Below, piece by piece: positions 1 to 11,188 of a DNA stretch of 64,000 nucleotides; position 1 is the stretch's first letter; each line of letters opens with the position of its first letter. The position numbers were made by a program, and so were the translations under genes. Source of the stretch: Rhynchopus euleeides (taxonomy: Eukaryota > Euglenozoa > Diplonemea > Diplonemida > Diplonemidae); assembly GCA_963210315.1 (NCBI GenBank), contig OY723277.1:2170001-2234000 (forward strand), given 5' to 3'. The notes beneath the pieces were generated by a model that ran no database searches, was not told the DNA's origin, and worked only from the letters and a program-made list of their open reading frames with translations.

Positions 1-3000
1 TCAGAAGACTTCGACCCCGACTGCCTACCCAGCCATGTAAATGCAGTGATCGCAGGGGACCTAAACGCCCACCACCCCACGTGGAGCTCGCAGCAGGGGG
101 GAAACGCCCGTGGAAAGCAGCTCCGCGAGTGGATGGAAGCCCACGAGATGAGCGTAGCGAACGTCCCAGGAGTGCCGACGAGGAAGAGGCGTGACCAAGA
201 GACCTCACCGGACGTGGTCGTCATGCATACCTCGCGTGTCAAAAAATCCGAATGGAAATGTCTCGATTCAGTGGGTTCCGATCACCTTCCCATGCTGTTC
301 TACGTCGATCTCATCCATGAGAAGCAGTCGCCTCCGCCAAGACAGAAGACATGCAAAAGATGGGACTGGGGAAAAGCTGACTGGGCAGCCTTCAACACCC
401 ACATCGAAAATGCTGAGCAGAAGGTGCGAGGGTGGCGTGACCCAGCAGAATGTGCGCCGAGGTTCGCGAAGATCGTGATGAAAGCAGCGCAGGCAGCTAT
501 TCCGCAGATCACCTCCGCAGCCAAGCCACGCACGGTCAGATGGTCGAAAGGGATGCGAGACATGCTGAGGCACCGGAACAGCGAGGCCCCGGAAAAGGTC
601 GCTGACGCAGTGTACGGGGACAAGAGGGAGGCGCTCCGTCGACATGTGCAAGCGGACGCCGGCCGAAACGACCTTGCCAGCCTATTCCGCACAGTCAAAC
701 GGATAGACGGCAAACACGCCCCCAACATGCACCACCCCATCCTGCAGGGGGGCAAGCTGGTGACAGGCAGAGAAAAGGCGCAAGCACTAGGCCTGCACTT
801 CGCGCGTGTGTGCGGCGGTGGGGCGACAGCAGACCTGGGGGCCACGGAATCCGCAAAGAGGCCCCGACGTGCACCTGAGGTACCTCCGAACGAGGAGTCA
901 GCCAACAGCTTCACATCCACGGAGCTTGACCTCGCGATCTCCAACCTCGAAGAAGGAAAGGCCCCGGGCCCAGACGGCGTCACCAACGAGATGCTGCGCA
1001 AGTTCGGCCCAGCGGGGAAAAGAGCGTTACTCCACGTTATGAACATCAGCTGGGAACAAGGACTGGTGCCAGAGCAATGGAAAAGGGGACATGTCGTGGC
1101 GCTGCTAAAGCCCGAAAAACCGCCACAGGACCCGACATCATACAGGCCGATCACCCTCACGAGCTGCGTGAGCAAACTCCTGGAGTCGATGATTGTGACC
1201 CGCATGGTGCACCTCATGGAGGCGGACGGCACAGGTGTGGACCCCCTGCAGGATTGCCAAGCCGGGTTCCGCCCTGCTCGATCGGCGGCGGAGCAGGTGG
1301 CAAACGTGGCCGCAAAGGGCAAAATGGTCAAGGCAAACGGCGGGTATTGCATCACCATATTTGTCGACTACACAAAAGCATTCGACACACTACACCACCC
1401 GGCGGTGCTGGATAGCTTACGTCGCAAGAAGTTCCCGGAGAGGTACCTGCGATGGGTACAGTCCTTCATGGAGGACAGAAAAGCAGCGGTGCGCGCGGAG
1501 GGCGTCCTCGGTGACTTCTACGCATACGAGGACGGAGTGCCACAAGGGTCGGTGATCTCTCCGCTCCTCTTCACGTGCGCGGTGGACGATGTAGCAGAGG
1601 CGTTCGACGACGTGTGGCATACCTCGATGTACCTCTTCGCCGACGACACAGCTGTTGCGGTGCTGGGCGACTCCCTCGAGGAAGCCATGGAGAGGGCCCA
1701 AGCCGCAATCGCCAACATAGAAACCCTCTCTGCAAACAAGAAGCTGAAAGTGTCACACAGCAAAACGGAAGCGATGCTGTTCTGCCCCACCGGGGCCCGC
1801 AAGCGACTGCCGGAGGTACTCCCACAACTCAAACTGCAGACGGGGACCATCTGCTGGGTAACGGAGAAGGTCTACCTCGGCATCATCGTGGACGACGAAT
1901 GCACGTTCGAAGCACATGTGACGAGAGTGCGCCGAAGACTCCGAAAACGTGTGGCAGCACTCCGCACACTCGCAAACACTGAGTGGGGGAACACCGCAGA
2001 CATCCTGAGGGAAGTATATGTGGCGTACGCGTTGCAGGTGGTGCGATACTGTCTCGAGGTGTACGGGGCCGCGCTCAGCGCGGAGAATGTGAAGCAACTG
2101 CAGAGCGACCATCTCACCGCAGCGCGCATCATCACAGGCTGCCCCAAAACCACCTCAGCCGCCACCTTACTATGGGAGGCGCACCTACCGAGTATCCACG
2201 ACCTCATTGCTGTATCCTCCGCTGACCTGTTAGAGAAACACGCCCGCCTACGGAACGAAACGAGTACCGACATGGTGTCGCTGGAGAGGGGGAAGTATTG
2301 CGACTGGCTCAAGACGGCCCGGCAAGTGACACAGGGACTATACACCGAGAGAAGGGACAGAGCTCAGCTGAGAATTGCCAGGCCCGTACACCCATGGCTG
2401 CTAAGTTTCGACAACCTCAAGATACACCCCACCGTCCCGGGAGTGTCGAAGAGGAACACGGACACAACAAAACTCCGCCAGCGGGCAGAGGAGCACCTCC
2501 GTATGACCTACCCGCAGGCGACATGGTGGGTGTACACGGACGGTGCCACGGACCTGGCACGCGGGGGCGCCGGGGCAGTGTTCTACAAGACGGGGGAAGT
2601 CCTTCCCCATACAACGATGGTGGAAAATGCTGGTCGTCACGCCTCCGCGTTTCAAGCAGAACTGGTCGCGATAAGGGAGGCCCTCCGCGTGCTCGTGAGG
2701 CTAGTCGTAACCGGAGACATCGTCGTCCTGTGCACAGACTCGCAAAGTGCGCTAAAAGCGTTGGAAGGGGGCCCGACCCGGGTGCGGGAAGAAGTGATGC
2801 ACACAATATGGGATCTCCTACACAGCGTAACGACCGAAAAGGGAGTGACACTCCACATGCAGTATGTGCCGTCCCACGTCGGGATAGACGGAAATGAGGT
2901 GGCGGACCGGCTGGCCCAGCAAGGCCAAAAGCTGCGACAGACGGAGCCCCTCACCTACAGGGGAGCGCGAGCAGCGGCCCGCAGGATGCACGACCACATG

Positions 3001-3375
3001 AGGCCGGGTACCCACACATTGTACTGGAAAGATGACCGCCTCACGCGCCCTCCACTCCGCAACCCGACCCTGAAGCGGCGCGGAGAGGTCCAGCTACGGA
3101 GGCTCCGAACGGGGCGCCACAGCCTGGTATGGGACTTCCTGGTGGATACGGGAAAAGAGAAAGCGCCGCCTTGTACAGCCTGTGGCGAGGCCTGTACGGT
3201 CACACACCTCTTCAACTGCCCGAAATTGAAACATGAGCAGGACAGCTTCCTACATACCACCAATCCAAGGCGGCTGTTATTCCGTCACCCGCAAGAAGTC
3301 ATGCGATACCTGTCCGCCGCTGAACTACTGGGCGACGCGCCGATACACACGCTGATCAACGAGCAGAAGCCGTAG
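1..3375 (+). CDS. LINE-A polyprotein (endonuclease-RT-RNase H), 5' end outside window
   Basis: Open from the first base to a TAG stop at 3373, 1124 residues, with no start in view. It replicates a non-LTR retrotransposon by target-primed reverse transcription. The C-terminal half of an AP-type endonuclease comes first (GDLNAHHPTW near residue 19, SPDVVV, then GSDHLP). A reverse transcriptase follows, with APGPDGV, YRPITLTS, FVDYTKAFD near 454, GVPQGSVISP and the catalytic FADD near 546. An RNase H domain carries YTDGATD near 845, QAELVAIREA, CTDSQSAL and YVPSHVGIDGNEVAD, so D-E-D-H/D are all present. The tail has a CxxC-H-C knuckle (CTACGEA then HLFNCP). This order is typical of the I/ingi-like LINEs with RNase H. 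No break is seen, so the copy may be young. It is a different subfamily from LINE-B. Confidence 0.95.
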   Translation, partial: SEDFDPDCLPSHVNAVIAGDLNAHHPTWSSQQGGNARGKQLREWMEAHEMSVANVPGVPTRKRRDQETSPDVVVMHTSRVKKSEWKCLDSVGSDHLPMLFYVDLIHEKQSPPPRQKTCKRWDWGKADWAAFNTHIENAEQKVRGWRDPAECAPRFAKIVMKAAQAAIPQITSAAKPRTVRWSKGMRDMLRHRNSEAPEKVADAVYGDKREALRRHVQADAGRNDLASLFRTVKRIDGKHAPNMHHPILQGGKLVTGREKAQALGLHFARVCGGGATADLGATESAKRPRRAPEVPPNEESANSFTSTELDLAISNLEEGKAPGPDGVTNEMLRKFGPAGKRALLHVMNISWEQGLVPEQWKRGHVVALLKPEKPPQDPTSYRPITLTSCVSKLLESMIVTRMVHLMEADGTGVDPLQDCQAGFRPARSAAEQVANVAAKGKMVKANGGYCITIFVDYTKAFDTLHHPAVLDSLRRKKFPERYLRWVQSFMEDRKAAVRAEGVLGDFYAYEDGVPQGSVISPLLFTCAVDDVAEAFDDVWHTSMYLFADDTAVAVLGDSLEEAMERAQAAIANIETLSANKKLKVSHSKTEAMLFCPTGARKRLPEVLPQLKLQTGTICWVTEKVYLGIIVDDECTFEAHVTRVRRRLRKRVAALRTLANTEWGNTADILREVYVAYALQVVRYCLEVYGAALSAENVKQLQSDHLTAARIITGCPKTTSAATLLWEAHLPSIHDLIAVSSADLLEKHARLRNETSTDMVSLERGKYCDWLKTARQVTQGLYTERRDRAQLRIARPVHPWLLSFDNLKIHPTVPGVSKRNTDTTKLRQRAEEHLRMTYPQATWWVYTDGATDLARGGAGAVFYKTGEVLPHTTMVENAGRHASAFQAELVAIREALRVLVRLVVTGDIVVLCTDSQSALKALEGGPTRVREEVMHTIWDLLHSVTTEKGVTLHMQYVPSHVGIDGNEVADRLAQQGQKLRQTEPLTYRGARAAARRMHDHMRPGTHTLYWKDDRLTRPPLRNPTLKRRGEVQLRRLRTGRHSLVWDFLVDTGKEKAPPCTACGEACTVTHLFNCPKLKHEQDSFLHTTNPRRLLFRHPQEVMRYLSAAELLGDAPIHTLINEQKP

Positions 3376-3660
3376 GCAACATCTCCTGGCATAAATCAAA
3401 AACCCAACAATCAATAGAACGAACCCCCCCCCCCCCACCACGAACAGAAAACTGCGAGGGATGACAGCCCCGCCGTGGCGCCGCAGCGCCTGACGCGGCC
3501 CGAAGTACTGGGGGCCGGGGGGGCAACCAACCGGCCCCCAATATAAGCGCCTCACAGAGGACTGAACCTCGCCTGTGTTGAGCCCTCTGAAGCGAGCCCG
3601 CTGAAGAGGGAAACCCCCACAACAAAGCAAGCAAAACAAAACTAAACAAAACAAAAACTG
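3376..3660 (+). mobile_element. LINE-A 3' UTR and A-rich tail
   Basis: It follows the LINE-A stop directly. It holds a C run at 3424-3437, a perfect 10-bp hairpin (arms 3509-3518 and 3531-3540, TGGGGGCCGG against its complement) and an A-rich AAAACAAAAC-type stretch from about 3617 to 3660 that looks like the element's end. A clear target-site duplication cannot be defined because the 5' end is outside the window. Confidence 0.6.
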
Positions 3661-5255
3661 ACAACACAGGTCGCACTAAAAAAAAAGTCCAACATTGCCA
3701 ACGTCTGGTTGGGCATTCCTGCGAGGGACTCTTTGCATCTCTCATCCTGTGGATACCGATCAACGTGGGTGGAGAATGGGTTGCCCCTTTCACCATTGCC
3801 TTTATTGCTTTCTGTGTGTTGTCTGTTTGGCAGTGGTATCCAGTATCAAGAGCTTGTCGCTCGATGCACTATACCCTGCAAAACGCCAATAAGCAATATG
3901 TGCGCTTGGCGGGGTCCGAAGCAATCAAAACCGCTTCTGAGATGCCATTATCAGAGAGCTTTTGCTCGGCCTCTCTTCTGGCAACGCATTGTGCCTCCGC
4001 CAAATCTGGCGCTCGTCGAGTGTGAGCCGATCTGAGGAATCGTTCAAAACAGGCTTGAGCAAACCTGCACAGGTCTGGCACAGTGCAGAGGCACCCCCTC
4101 ACCGGGGGCTGCTAGGAGCACGGCTTTAAAAAAAAATCTTTCAAAAATCAATCGTTCAAAAAAACCGCTCCTGTTTCTGAAGAGAGGCCCTATTTTTCCT
4201 AAAATCGTTCGAATTTTTTGTTCAAAAAAATGGGCCCCTGTTTTTATCCCCTGGCATTTTTTTGGCCACAAGAAAACGCTACCATGTCCCTGTATTCGCA
4301 TTGCGGCACTGTGATGTCCACTGTCTTGATCCAGCACGGTTGCCATCATGTGTGACGTGCACCTCCCGCCCACAAGCAACCGATAGCGCCTGAGACCCAG
4401 TAGGATGAGATCAGTTGTGTGATGTGACGGGTGCTGGTGTGTGCGTGAGTGAGTGGTGTGTGTGTGTGTGTTAGTGCTTCATCACGAAATACAACCAAGG
4501 TTGCGTGCAGGATCTTGTTTGGAGAAGATGAAACGGTAAACGTGAAAAAAGAGGGCTGTCGTTGATCGCACGAACCGCAGAGACGATTTGCCTGCGGAAG
4601 TGTGGCCTAATTGGCAGGCACAACGACTGTGTGTGACGGCAATCACCTAGCACTTCCCCTATCGCTGCATTCCGTCTGACACATTCCGAACTCGTGCCTT
4701 GTTTGTCGAGCACGGCCAACAATCGTTCAAAAAATTGCCATTCGCACCGGCCATTCGCACTGCAAAGATCACAGAAAAAGAAGGCGTGTGTTTGTTGTGT
4801 CCGTAATTCCCAGAAAGTCCCGAAATTCCGTGATTTGAGACACCGTTCCTGTAGCTTCCGTGGACACAGGCCCAACTGTGACACTCGAAGAACCAGTCGT
4901 GACGCACGTCATTGTTTCCGGACAAGGGTTAACCTCCCCACTCACAGTGCACGACGCGGCCATGCTGCAGCACACCCGCAAACGCGAACAATGAAAACAG
5001 CCCCCCCCCCCCCTCCCCCAGAGATAGGCATCAGCACATTCAAATCCGCACCGGTTTGTGATTTGTCAGGTTCGTTCCCTCGCACCCCCCTCCCTCCCCC
5101 CACACACAGACTTTCACGCCCACCCACCTCCCTGCGCGTGTTTGCCTCAGGCTCATAGCAACGGGTGGTGTGTCGGACGTGGACATTCAGACCTGGGCAA
5201 TGCTGAGTCGTGCAGAGTGGAATGCCGGAAAAAAAGCGCCCGAAATATGAACCTT
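3661..5255. other. intergenic, no gene recognised
   Basis: About 1.6 kb without a convincing ORF. It contains TCGTTCAAA-tail repeats (see the 4076-4162 entry), a GT microsatellite at 4456-4472 and C runs near 4990-5020. Translations of 100-150 residues here are low-complexity and resemble nothing known. Confidence 0.6.
4076..4162 (+). repeat. TCGTTCAAA-tail dispersed repeat, representative copy
   Basis: This copy shows the family plan: a GC hairpin (CCCCCTCACCGGGGG), then GCTnnGAGCACGGC, then A-rich DNA with two or more units of ATCGTTCAAA. Other full or partial copies lie near 4703-4735, 6458-6482, 6976-7040, 11334-11412, 12877-12935, 14374-14400, 14486-14522, 17588-17606 and 25350-25430. 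Every copy I found is on the plus strand. The one at 25350 sits at the 3' end of LINE-B, which suggests a SINE or a LINE tail family with a short repeated 3' tail. Confidence 0.6.
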
Positions 5256-6403
5256 TTAACCCTTTAGAGACCAGGGGGGTACGATTTAGAAGGCCCGAAA
5301 AACCGGGACTTTGGCCACTTTGCCCAGTAAGCAATTTTCTACTCCACCAAAATCGGAATTTTTTTTCATGGTGAAACGCGTTGTTTCAGAACGATCCGAG
5401 AATCAACTTTTTTTTTGCGAAAAAAATATTTTTTTCCACACGGCAGGCGACTCCCAATGACCACCCAAAATGGTTTTGGCTGATTTTTGGGCCCAGCCAC
5501 ATGGCCAAACCAGACCCCCAGATTTGGATAAAAAATCCGAAAAATGCGTTTTTCGGGCAGAACGAGGACAGCGCATTCCACGATGCCGAGACTTGGTGAA
5601 AAAGTCAAAAAATCTCGATTTTTGCCTGCCGACCCAATTATTGGGGTGAAAAAGGTGAAAATACAGGGTTAGTGGGGTCAGGTCACCAGACTCAGACGCA
5701 ACTTTCGGGCAGTTTTGGGACACATCTTTCCAGAAATACATTTTTAGGGGGCTTGGGGGTGTTTTGGGGCTGTTTCTGTGACCAGAGGCGCAGGACCCCC
5801 GGGTGCCCAAAAACCACCAAAAACCGGAAAATAGGTGGACTAAAAATCTGGTCTGGGCAGGAATTTTCTCCAATTTTGGACTTTTTTCAGATTTTTTTCT
5901 GTCGTGAAATGCGCTGTTCTCGCCGTTTCCGAGAACACAATTTTCCCGGAAAAATTTTTTTTTCCGGGCCACCGCAATTTGAAGTGCTGGGCAGGCCTCG
6001 CCGACAATTTTCTTTCGCCGGCAACTGCATTTTTTTCTGGATGAATGTGTGTTCTTTGCGAGAATACGACACGTTGAGTTCGGAACAGTTCACCATAAAA
6101 AAAATCTTGAAAAAGTCGTAGTAGAAGGCACTTTGCCCAGGTAAGCACCCAAAGTGCCCAGATCCCCAAAAAATCCCGATTTCTGGAAATTTCCGTTTTT
6201 TCCCAATTTTCGCACTCGCAACAAACATGTGCACTGTGGCGTGCCCATTTTTGTCTCAGTTGTTCGTGGAAAGAACTGCGACATCCGAGTTCACCACAAA
6301 AAAAATCGGTCAAAAATTCTGAGTAGAAAGTACCTGAGTGCCAGTGGCCAAAAAAGTCTGAGTTACCTGCACATATATGTGCAGATAACTCCTAAAGGGT
6401 TAA
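5256..6403. mobile_element. piggyBac-like non-autonomous DNA transposon
   Basis: The unit is bounded by TTAA on both sides, followed inward by CCCTTTAG at the left (5260-5267) and ending CTAAAGGG at the right (6392-6399). A TTAA target duplication with termini starting CCC is the hallmark of piggyBac elements. The interior (about 1.1 kb) is A/T-homopolymer rich with loosely repeated blocks and codes for no transposase, so it would need enzyme from elsewhere. Terminal identity is short (8-11 bp), so a chance match is possible but unlikely given the exact TTAA placement. Confidence 0.6.
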
Positions 6404-8960
6404 TTATCAGCAGCTCCCACTCCCCCAGATCCAAAGAAGGCAAATTTTCAATAAAAAAATGTTCAAATCGTTCAAAAAAATATTGGCTGGCGAAAAGTAG
6501 CAACGGAACCCTGAAGGGTTCGGGTGATTGATCTTGAAGGAAATGGTTTGCACATGATATTTTTGATCCCTGCCTCCCACCACCCCACCACCCCCCTCTC
6601 GGTTTCAAAGTATCATCACCGGGATCGCATCAAGAGCAAGGTGCGTTTGGTTTGCTGCACTGCTGAAAAAACGAAATATTCACGTGTGTGTGTGTGTGGA
6701 AAGTCGCATCCGATCGTAAAATTGAAGGATTCGCTTGGTGCGGCCAACACAGCACTAAACAAAACATGTTGACGTGTGTGTCTGTGTGTTGACCACTCTT
6801 TCAGGTGGGTTAACCCTGCACGGGTCCTAGCCCACCCCTGTGTGTCTGTGTACAGTGGAGATAGACAAGAGCAGGTTGCTCGGTATGCTCTATGGCCCGA
6901 CAACAATATTCACATGTGTGTATGTGATGCATCGGGGCCACGTTTGCTGCAACCCCCCTCCCCCCGTTCTCCCCCCTCTCACCTGAGGACTGCTAAGACT
7001 CTTTGAAAAACGGCTAAAAAATCGTTCAAAATCTTTCAAAGGATTCACGTGTGTGTATGTGTTTGTGACGCATCGGGGAGGGGGGGAACACCGAGACAAA
7101 CATTGTTCAAAATTTGTTCAAGGTGACCACCCCCCCACCTCTTCCTAGTCGTGTTATAGTGATACTGTGTTGCGGTCCAACCACCAAGCCACTGACAGAC
7201 AACCGCTACACACCCTTCCATTGTGCATTGATCTACCTTGTACAACATATCTGGTGTAGTGATTACAAAAAGGACTAACATTGCAAGAAGGTGCTGAGAG
7301 ACTTGCTTTTCCATTCACTCTCGACGATCAAACCCCCCCCCCCCCCACCTCTTCACGACGTTCGCTACAACCCTGTCTGGTAAATTCATAAAAAACCCCG
7401 ACCGCCCCCTCTCCCCCCCTCTCTCTCTCGATCTCTGCTGCGGCCTACAGCCGATCTCTCGCAAAAAAAAGAGTGGGGTGGGTGGGTGGGGCGGGGTTCT
7501 TTATTGCCGTTGCAAACAAGGACAAACCAGCCGAAACAAATGAGATTGTCCAGCCTGCCAGCCTGACACGATGATGCATGGAGTCTATGCGGCCCTCATG
7601 CATGATCGAATGGGGTTTCTTGGCGTTTATACCTTTGTCCGCGTCACAACCACCCCCGCCCCTCCCGACCTGTCGACGTGTGGATTTTTAATGCCGTGGA
7701 ACAATCAATTCTACATTCTACTCTTTACCCCCCCCCCCCCCGACCCGTCCCGTCTGCCCCCGCTCCGGTATGGGGCATGGGTGGGCGGGTGCGTGGCTTT
7801 TCATGTTTAGCGCTCTCACATTTTCTGCACCAACAAATGACAATACCGACTCTCTCTCTCTCCCCCACCCCTCTCCCCGTTTCCTAACCTAGAGGAGTTA
7901 GCGAAACTGGCAGCGTGCTGCAGCACTCAGTCCTGCATCATAGAAGCCCCGACAAATGCACGCATCTCTTCTGGATATGTCGTGCACCTTCCTAAAGCCA
8001 CCACCGCACGGGGCGCGATCTTCCTGTTGCCGTCTTCCTCAAAGCCGATGCCAGACGAATTTTGGGATAGTGGCCCCTTCTCAGGGGGGGCTGGAAGAGG
8101 CACAGCCAAGAAATGTTCACAATCGTTGAAACCATCTCATCCTGCTTGCAAAGGGATGTGGAGGTGTTTTAATTGGACAGATCAAGCCTGGCCTTGGTGT
8201 TGTACGCTTCTCACGGCATCAAAAAAAACAACGAAAAATGATAACTATCTGAGCCCCTGTTTGTTCTTTTATTCGGAATTCCACACGTTTCGGGGAACTT
8301 CTCCCTGCGTCAGAACAATAAGGGGGGGAACTCAGAGAACTCCCCCCCCCCCCCCCCCTCCCTACCCCCCCGCTCCCTCCACCCCAACCCTGTGAGGTAA
8401 CGTGGTGCCGGGACATGCAGGGAAAAAAATGCCTGCATATCCGGCGCCTCAGTGTGATGTTCCGATCCCACGACCAGGGCGTGAGGGGAGGGGGGGTGAG
8501 GGCGGGGTGCATGCATGGGGGTGGGGGGGCGCACTTCACAACACTGTTATTTTTGGGCATTCTTTAGACAAGCCTCCTGCAGAAACATCGCATGCAGGAG
8601 AGCAACTGATATCCAGGGTCTGTCGCACGACCGCCCTTTGCTGCTGTTCGCTTCAAAGGAATTGTTGGTTGAGGTCTTAACCGTTGCCTTTGGTATGTGT
8701 TAAGTTGACCCCGTGTCGCTCCGACCAACCGGCAGTTTAGGCGTACTTTCTCTCCGTTTCTGCCCCCACCCCCACCCACGACGGCGACACGCATGGAAGT
8801 GCACCTACACCAGTCAGCTTCTTCAAGCACTGTACATTCCCACTGCTGTGGGCTAGCCGACCTAAATTGTAAAAATCAAAATAGCTTCTTCCATTCACCT
8901 CCAACACATCCCTTGCAGCGGATTGGCACTTCTTGGTTCGCCCTGACGTGCTGGTCTCTG
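6404..8960. other. intergenic, microsatellite-rich
   Basis: No gene recognised. It contains several GT-rich stretches (6685-6700, 6770-6790, 7045-7060), C runs (7331-7347, 7731-7741, 8342-8358), a CT run near 7853-7862 and two TCGTTCAAA tails. Confidence 0.6.
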
Positions 8961-9049
8961 GGTGCATTCGCTCTGTGTCAAACTGTGTCATTTTGTCTCC
9001 TCCGTTGCGAGGCGGCTCACTTGTCTGCACTTCTGAGCGAAGGCCCCCT
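8961..9049 (+). repeat. GTGAG-hairpin dispersed repeat, copy 1
   Basis: About 89 bp. The outer arms TTCGCTC (8967-8973) and GAGCGAA (9035-9041) can pair. The centre holds the conserved GCGAGGCGGCTCAC hairpin, here with one mismatched pair. It aligns along its length with the copies at 32635-32720 (opposite strand) and 55771-55858. Confidence 0.75.
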
Positions 9050-9070
9050 ATATATGCACGACGCGGTCTT

Positions 9071-9260
9071 CACCTCCCGGCGGGTACCCGGCCGGGTACC
9101 CGGGTTCCCGCCTCCGGGTACCCGGCCGGGTGGTCCGCCGGGTACCCGGGGGTACCCCCCGGATACCACCGCGGATACCGGGATCCGGGTACCCGGATCC
9201 CGGTATCCGGCCGGGTACCCGGCGGGTACCCGCCCGGGTACCCGGCCCGGGAACCCGTGA
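9071..9260. repeat. GGGTACCC palindrome array 1
   Basis: A degenerate tandem array of the self-complementary motif CCGGGTACCCGG, with GGATCC-type variants, about 190 bp. Being palindromic at every unit it could form cruciforms. A second array lies at 11072-11188. Confidence 0.85.
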
Positions 9261-11071
9261 ATTATTGTCCATAACCCAGAGTGTATAGGGGACCCTTTTC
9301 AAAATTTTTTTTCGGGGGGGTCCTATTTTGGACGTTTGAGCCCGATTTCGAAGGAATTTTTGAGTTTTGAGCCTATTTTGGGCCCTAAAACGCGTTAAAA
9401 CGGGTCCCGGAATTTCCGGAAAATGGCTGTTTTTTGGCCTTGGCGAAATTTCGCCCAAACTATTGACCCAAACTTGTCTGGGCCCATAATCGGGTCCTGG
9501 TGGTCTGGAACTGTCCATTTTCGAAGGCAGTCATGAGAAAATCGCGACGTTTCGCCCCGAATTCTCACTCATGTGACCCCAAAAATCAAGCAAATGAGGT
9601 TTGCTCCGGCTTACAAAACTCCAAATCCGAGTTGTGGAAGCCGGACCTTGTTGTGGGAGAAAATCGGCCAAGTGAGGAGGTTTCTTGTGCGAAATTCGAG
9701 CAATAAAGCTCAAGTAATCAAATGCCATGACCCCAACCACAACCCCACCCCCTGCCCTCTGCCCCCCACCCCTGTGCAGGTCATGTGCCCCATCCCATCC
9801 CGTGTTGCCTTGTTGCAGATTTTCAAATTGGGAAATTTCAGGTGACCCGATGATAGGGATGTACCCCGAGGGTCTACCTGCAGGGATCCACTTTTTGCTA
9901 TGCCTGCATTGCTGCTGTTTGCGCTTCTCGCCTCCACACACCACCCTGGGGGGAGGGACAGAGGGCGGAGGGGGCTACACACTTACACAACCGATCCGGT
10001 CAAACAATGCCACGTCATCCCCATTGGGGTCCTGGACCGCGGCGTCTCTCCCAGCGAATTGGTGTCGTCATCAGGCAGGCTAAGTAGTTGTCTACACAGG
10101 ACATTGGTTTTAAGGGGGGTCTGAGTTCTGCGGAACTGGCTTCAAGGGACGCCCCCTCGTAATGACTGGGTGGATGGAGCCAAGTAATACCAGGTGGTCG
10201 GACACCGGAACTCTCGGCATTTATTAGTCGCGGGAACTGTGTCCGTGTGGTAGGTGACCCCTTCCGATTCCACTGATTCCACTCTTGAACATGTAGTGTT
10301 GAAAGATACTTGGTGTTCTGATGTTTTACAGGGTACTTGACAAAGGAAAGAGGGTGGTCAGTCTTGTGATCCACCCTGAATCCTTCCTGTGAGCAGCAGA
10401 TCCACAACACCTCGACTTCTTTCAGCGGCTGTATTGATATTGCCTGACACAGCAAACATGATTCAATTGGAGGAACAAGCCTCGTACACCAGCGGCCCAA
10501 AAGGTGGATTTCATGTATGGTTTTAGGATTTCCCTTACTACTGATGGTGTAGAGACTACAAAGCCTGATCTGATGACGCCGCCATGAACCTGGGAGACAC
10601 GCCGCGTGAGAAGGGACCTCGGTGCGGGGTGGCGTGAAGATCCTGCCTGAGTGCCCTCGTCGGGACCCGCGGTAAACCGTGGCGTTCCCCCCGAGGCAAG
10701 TCCAGGACGAAGGTTGCAGATAACCGCTGCACCTCTTCGTCCGAAAGGAGCTCACAGGATAGGGGAACTGCCCACACCCCACTCACGACAGTGTATCCGA
10801 AAGGTGCACTGCGCGTGTGGTGGCGGTGTCGGGTCCAGACCCACCTCGTTCCCCCATGCCCGTCAGTTGTTGCCCCTCCAGGGGTGGCTGCTGTCTGGCA
10901 TGGGGGGCGCCCTCCCTGCCTTGCAAGGGAAAATGTAGAACGGCATGCTGCCCGTTTCTTCATTTTTTCACCTTGCCTGGCAGGGGGGGGCCACCCTCAC
11001 GGGGGGAAAAAGAGGAACGGCATGCTGCCCGTTCACTCTTTTTTCCTCCCGTCGTGGGTGGGCCAACTACC
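9261..11071. other. intergenic segment between the two palindrome arrays
   Basis: About 1.8 kb. A minus-strand reading frame is open at 10015-10782 (255 codons), but it has no recognisable domain or flanking signals, so I do not call it a gene. The segment 10590-11040 repeats the phrase GGCATGCTGCCCGTT twice, at about 10940 and 11018. Confidence 0.5.
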
Positions 11072-11188
11072 CGGGGTATCCGGCCGGGTACCCGGCTGGG
11101 TATCCGGCCCGGGTACCCGGGTATCCGCCGGGTACCCGGGCCGGTAACCGGGACCTCCCGGGTACCCGGGTCCGGGTACCCGGAAAGG
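11072..11188. repeat. GGGTACCC palindrome array 2
   Basis: The same CCGGGTACCCGG-type tandem palindrome as at 9071-9260, about 115 bp, with GGGTATCC variants. Confidence 0.85.

Noticed and set aside
300-1358. 352-codon antisense frame in LINE-A
   Set aside because: Shadow of the sense coding frame in GC-rich DNA.
9071-9260. regularly repeated array resembling a CRISPR
   Set aside because: Units are contiguous palindromes without unique spacers, in eukaryotic DNA.
10015-10782. 255-codon minus-strand frame between the palindrome arrays
   Set aside because: Reads more like protein than most, but no motif, no neighbouring splice or start signals, and no similarity I can name. Kept only as a remark.
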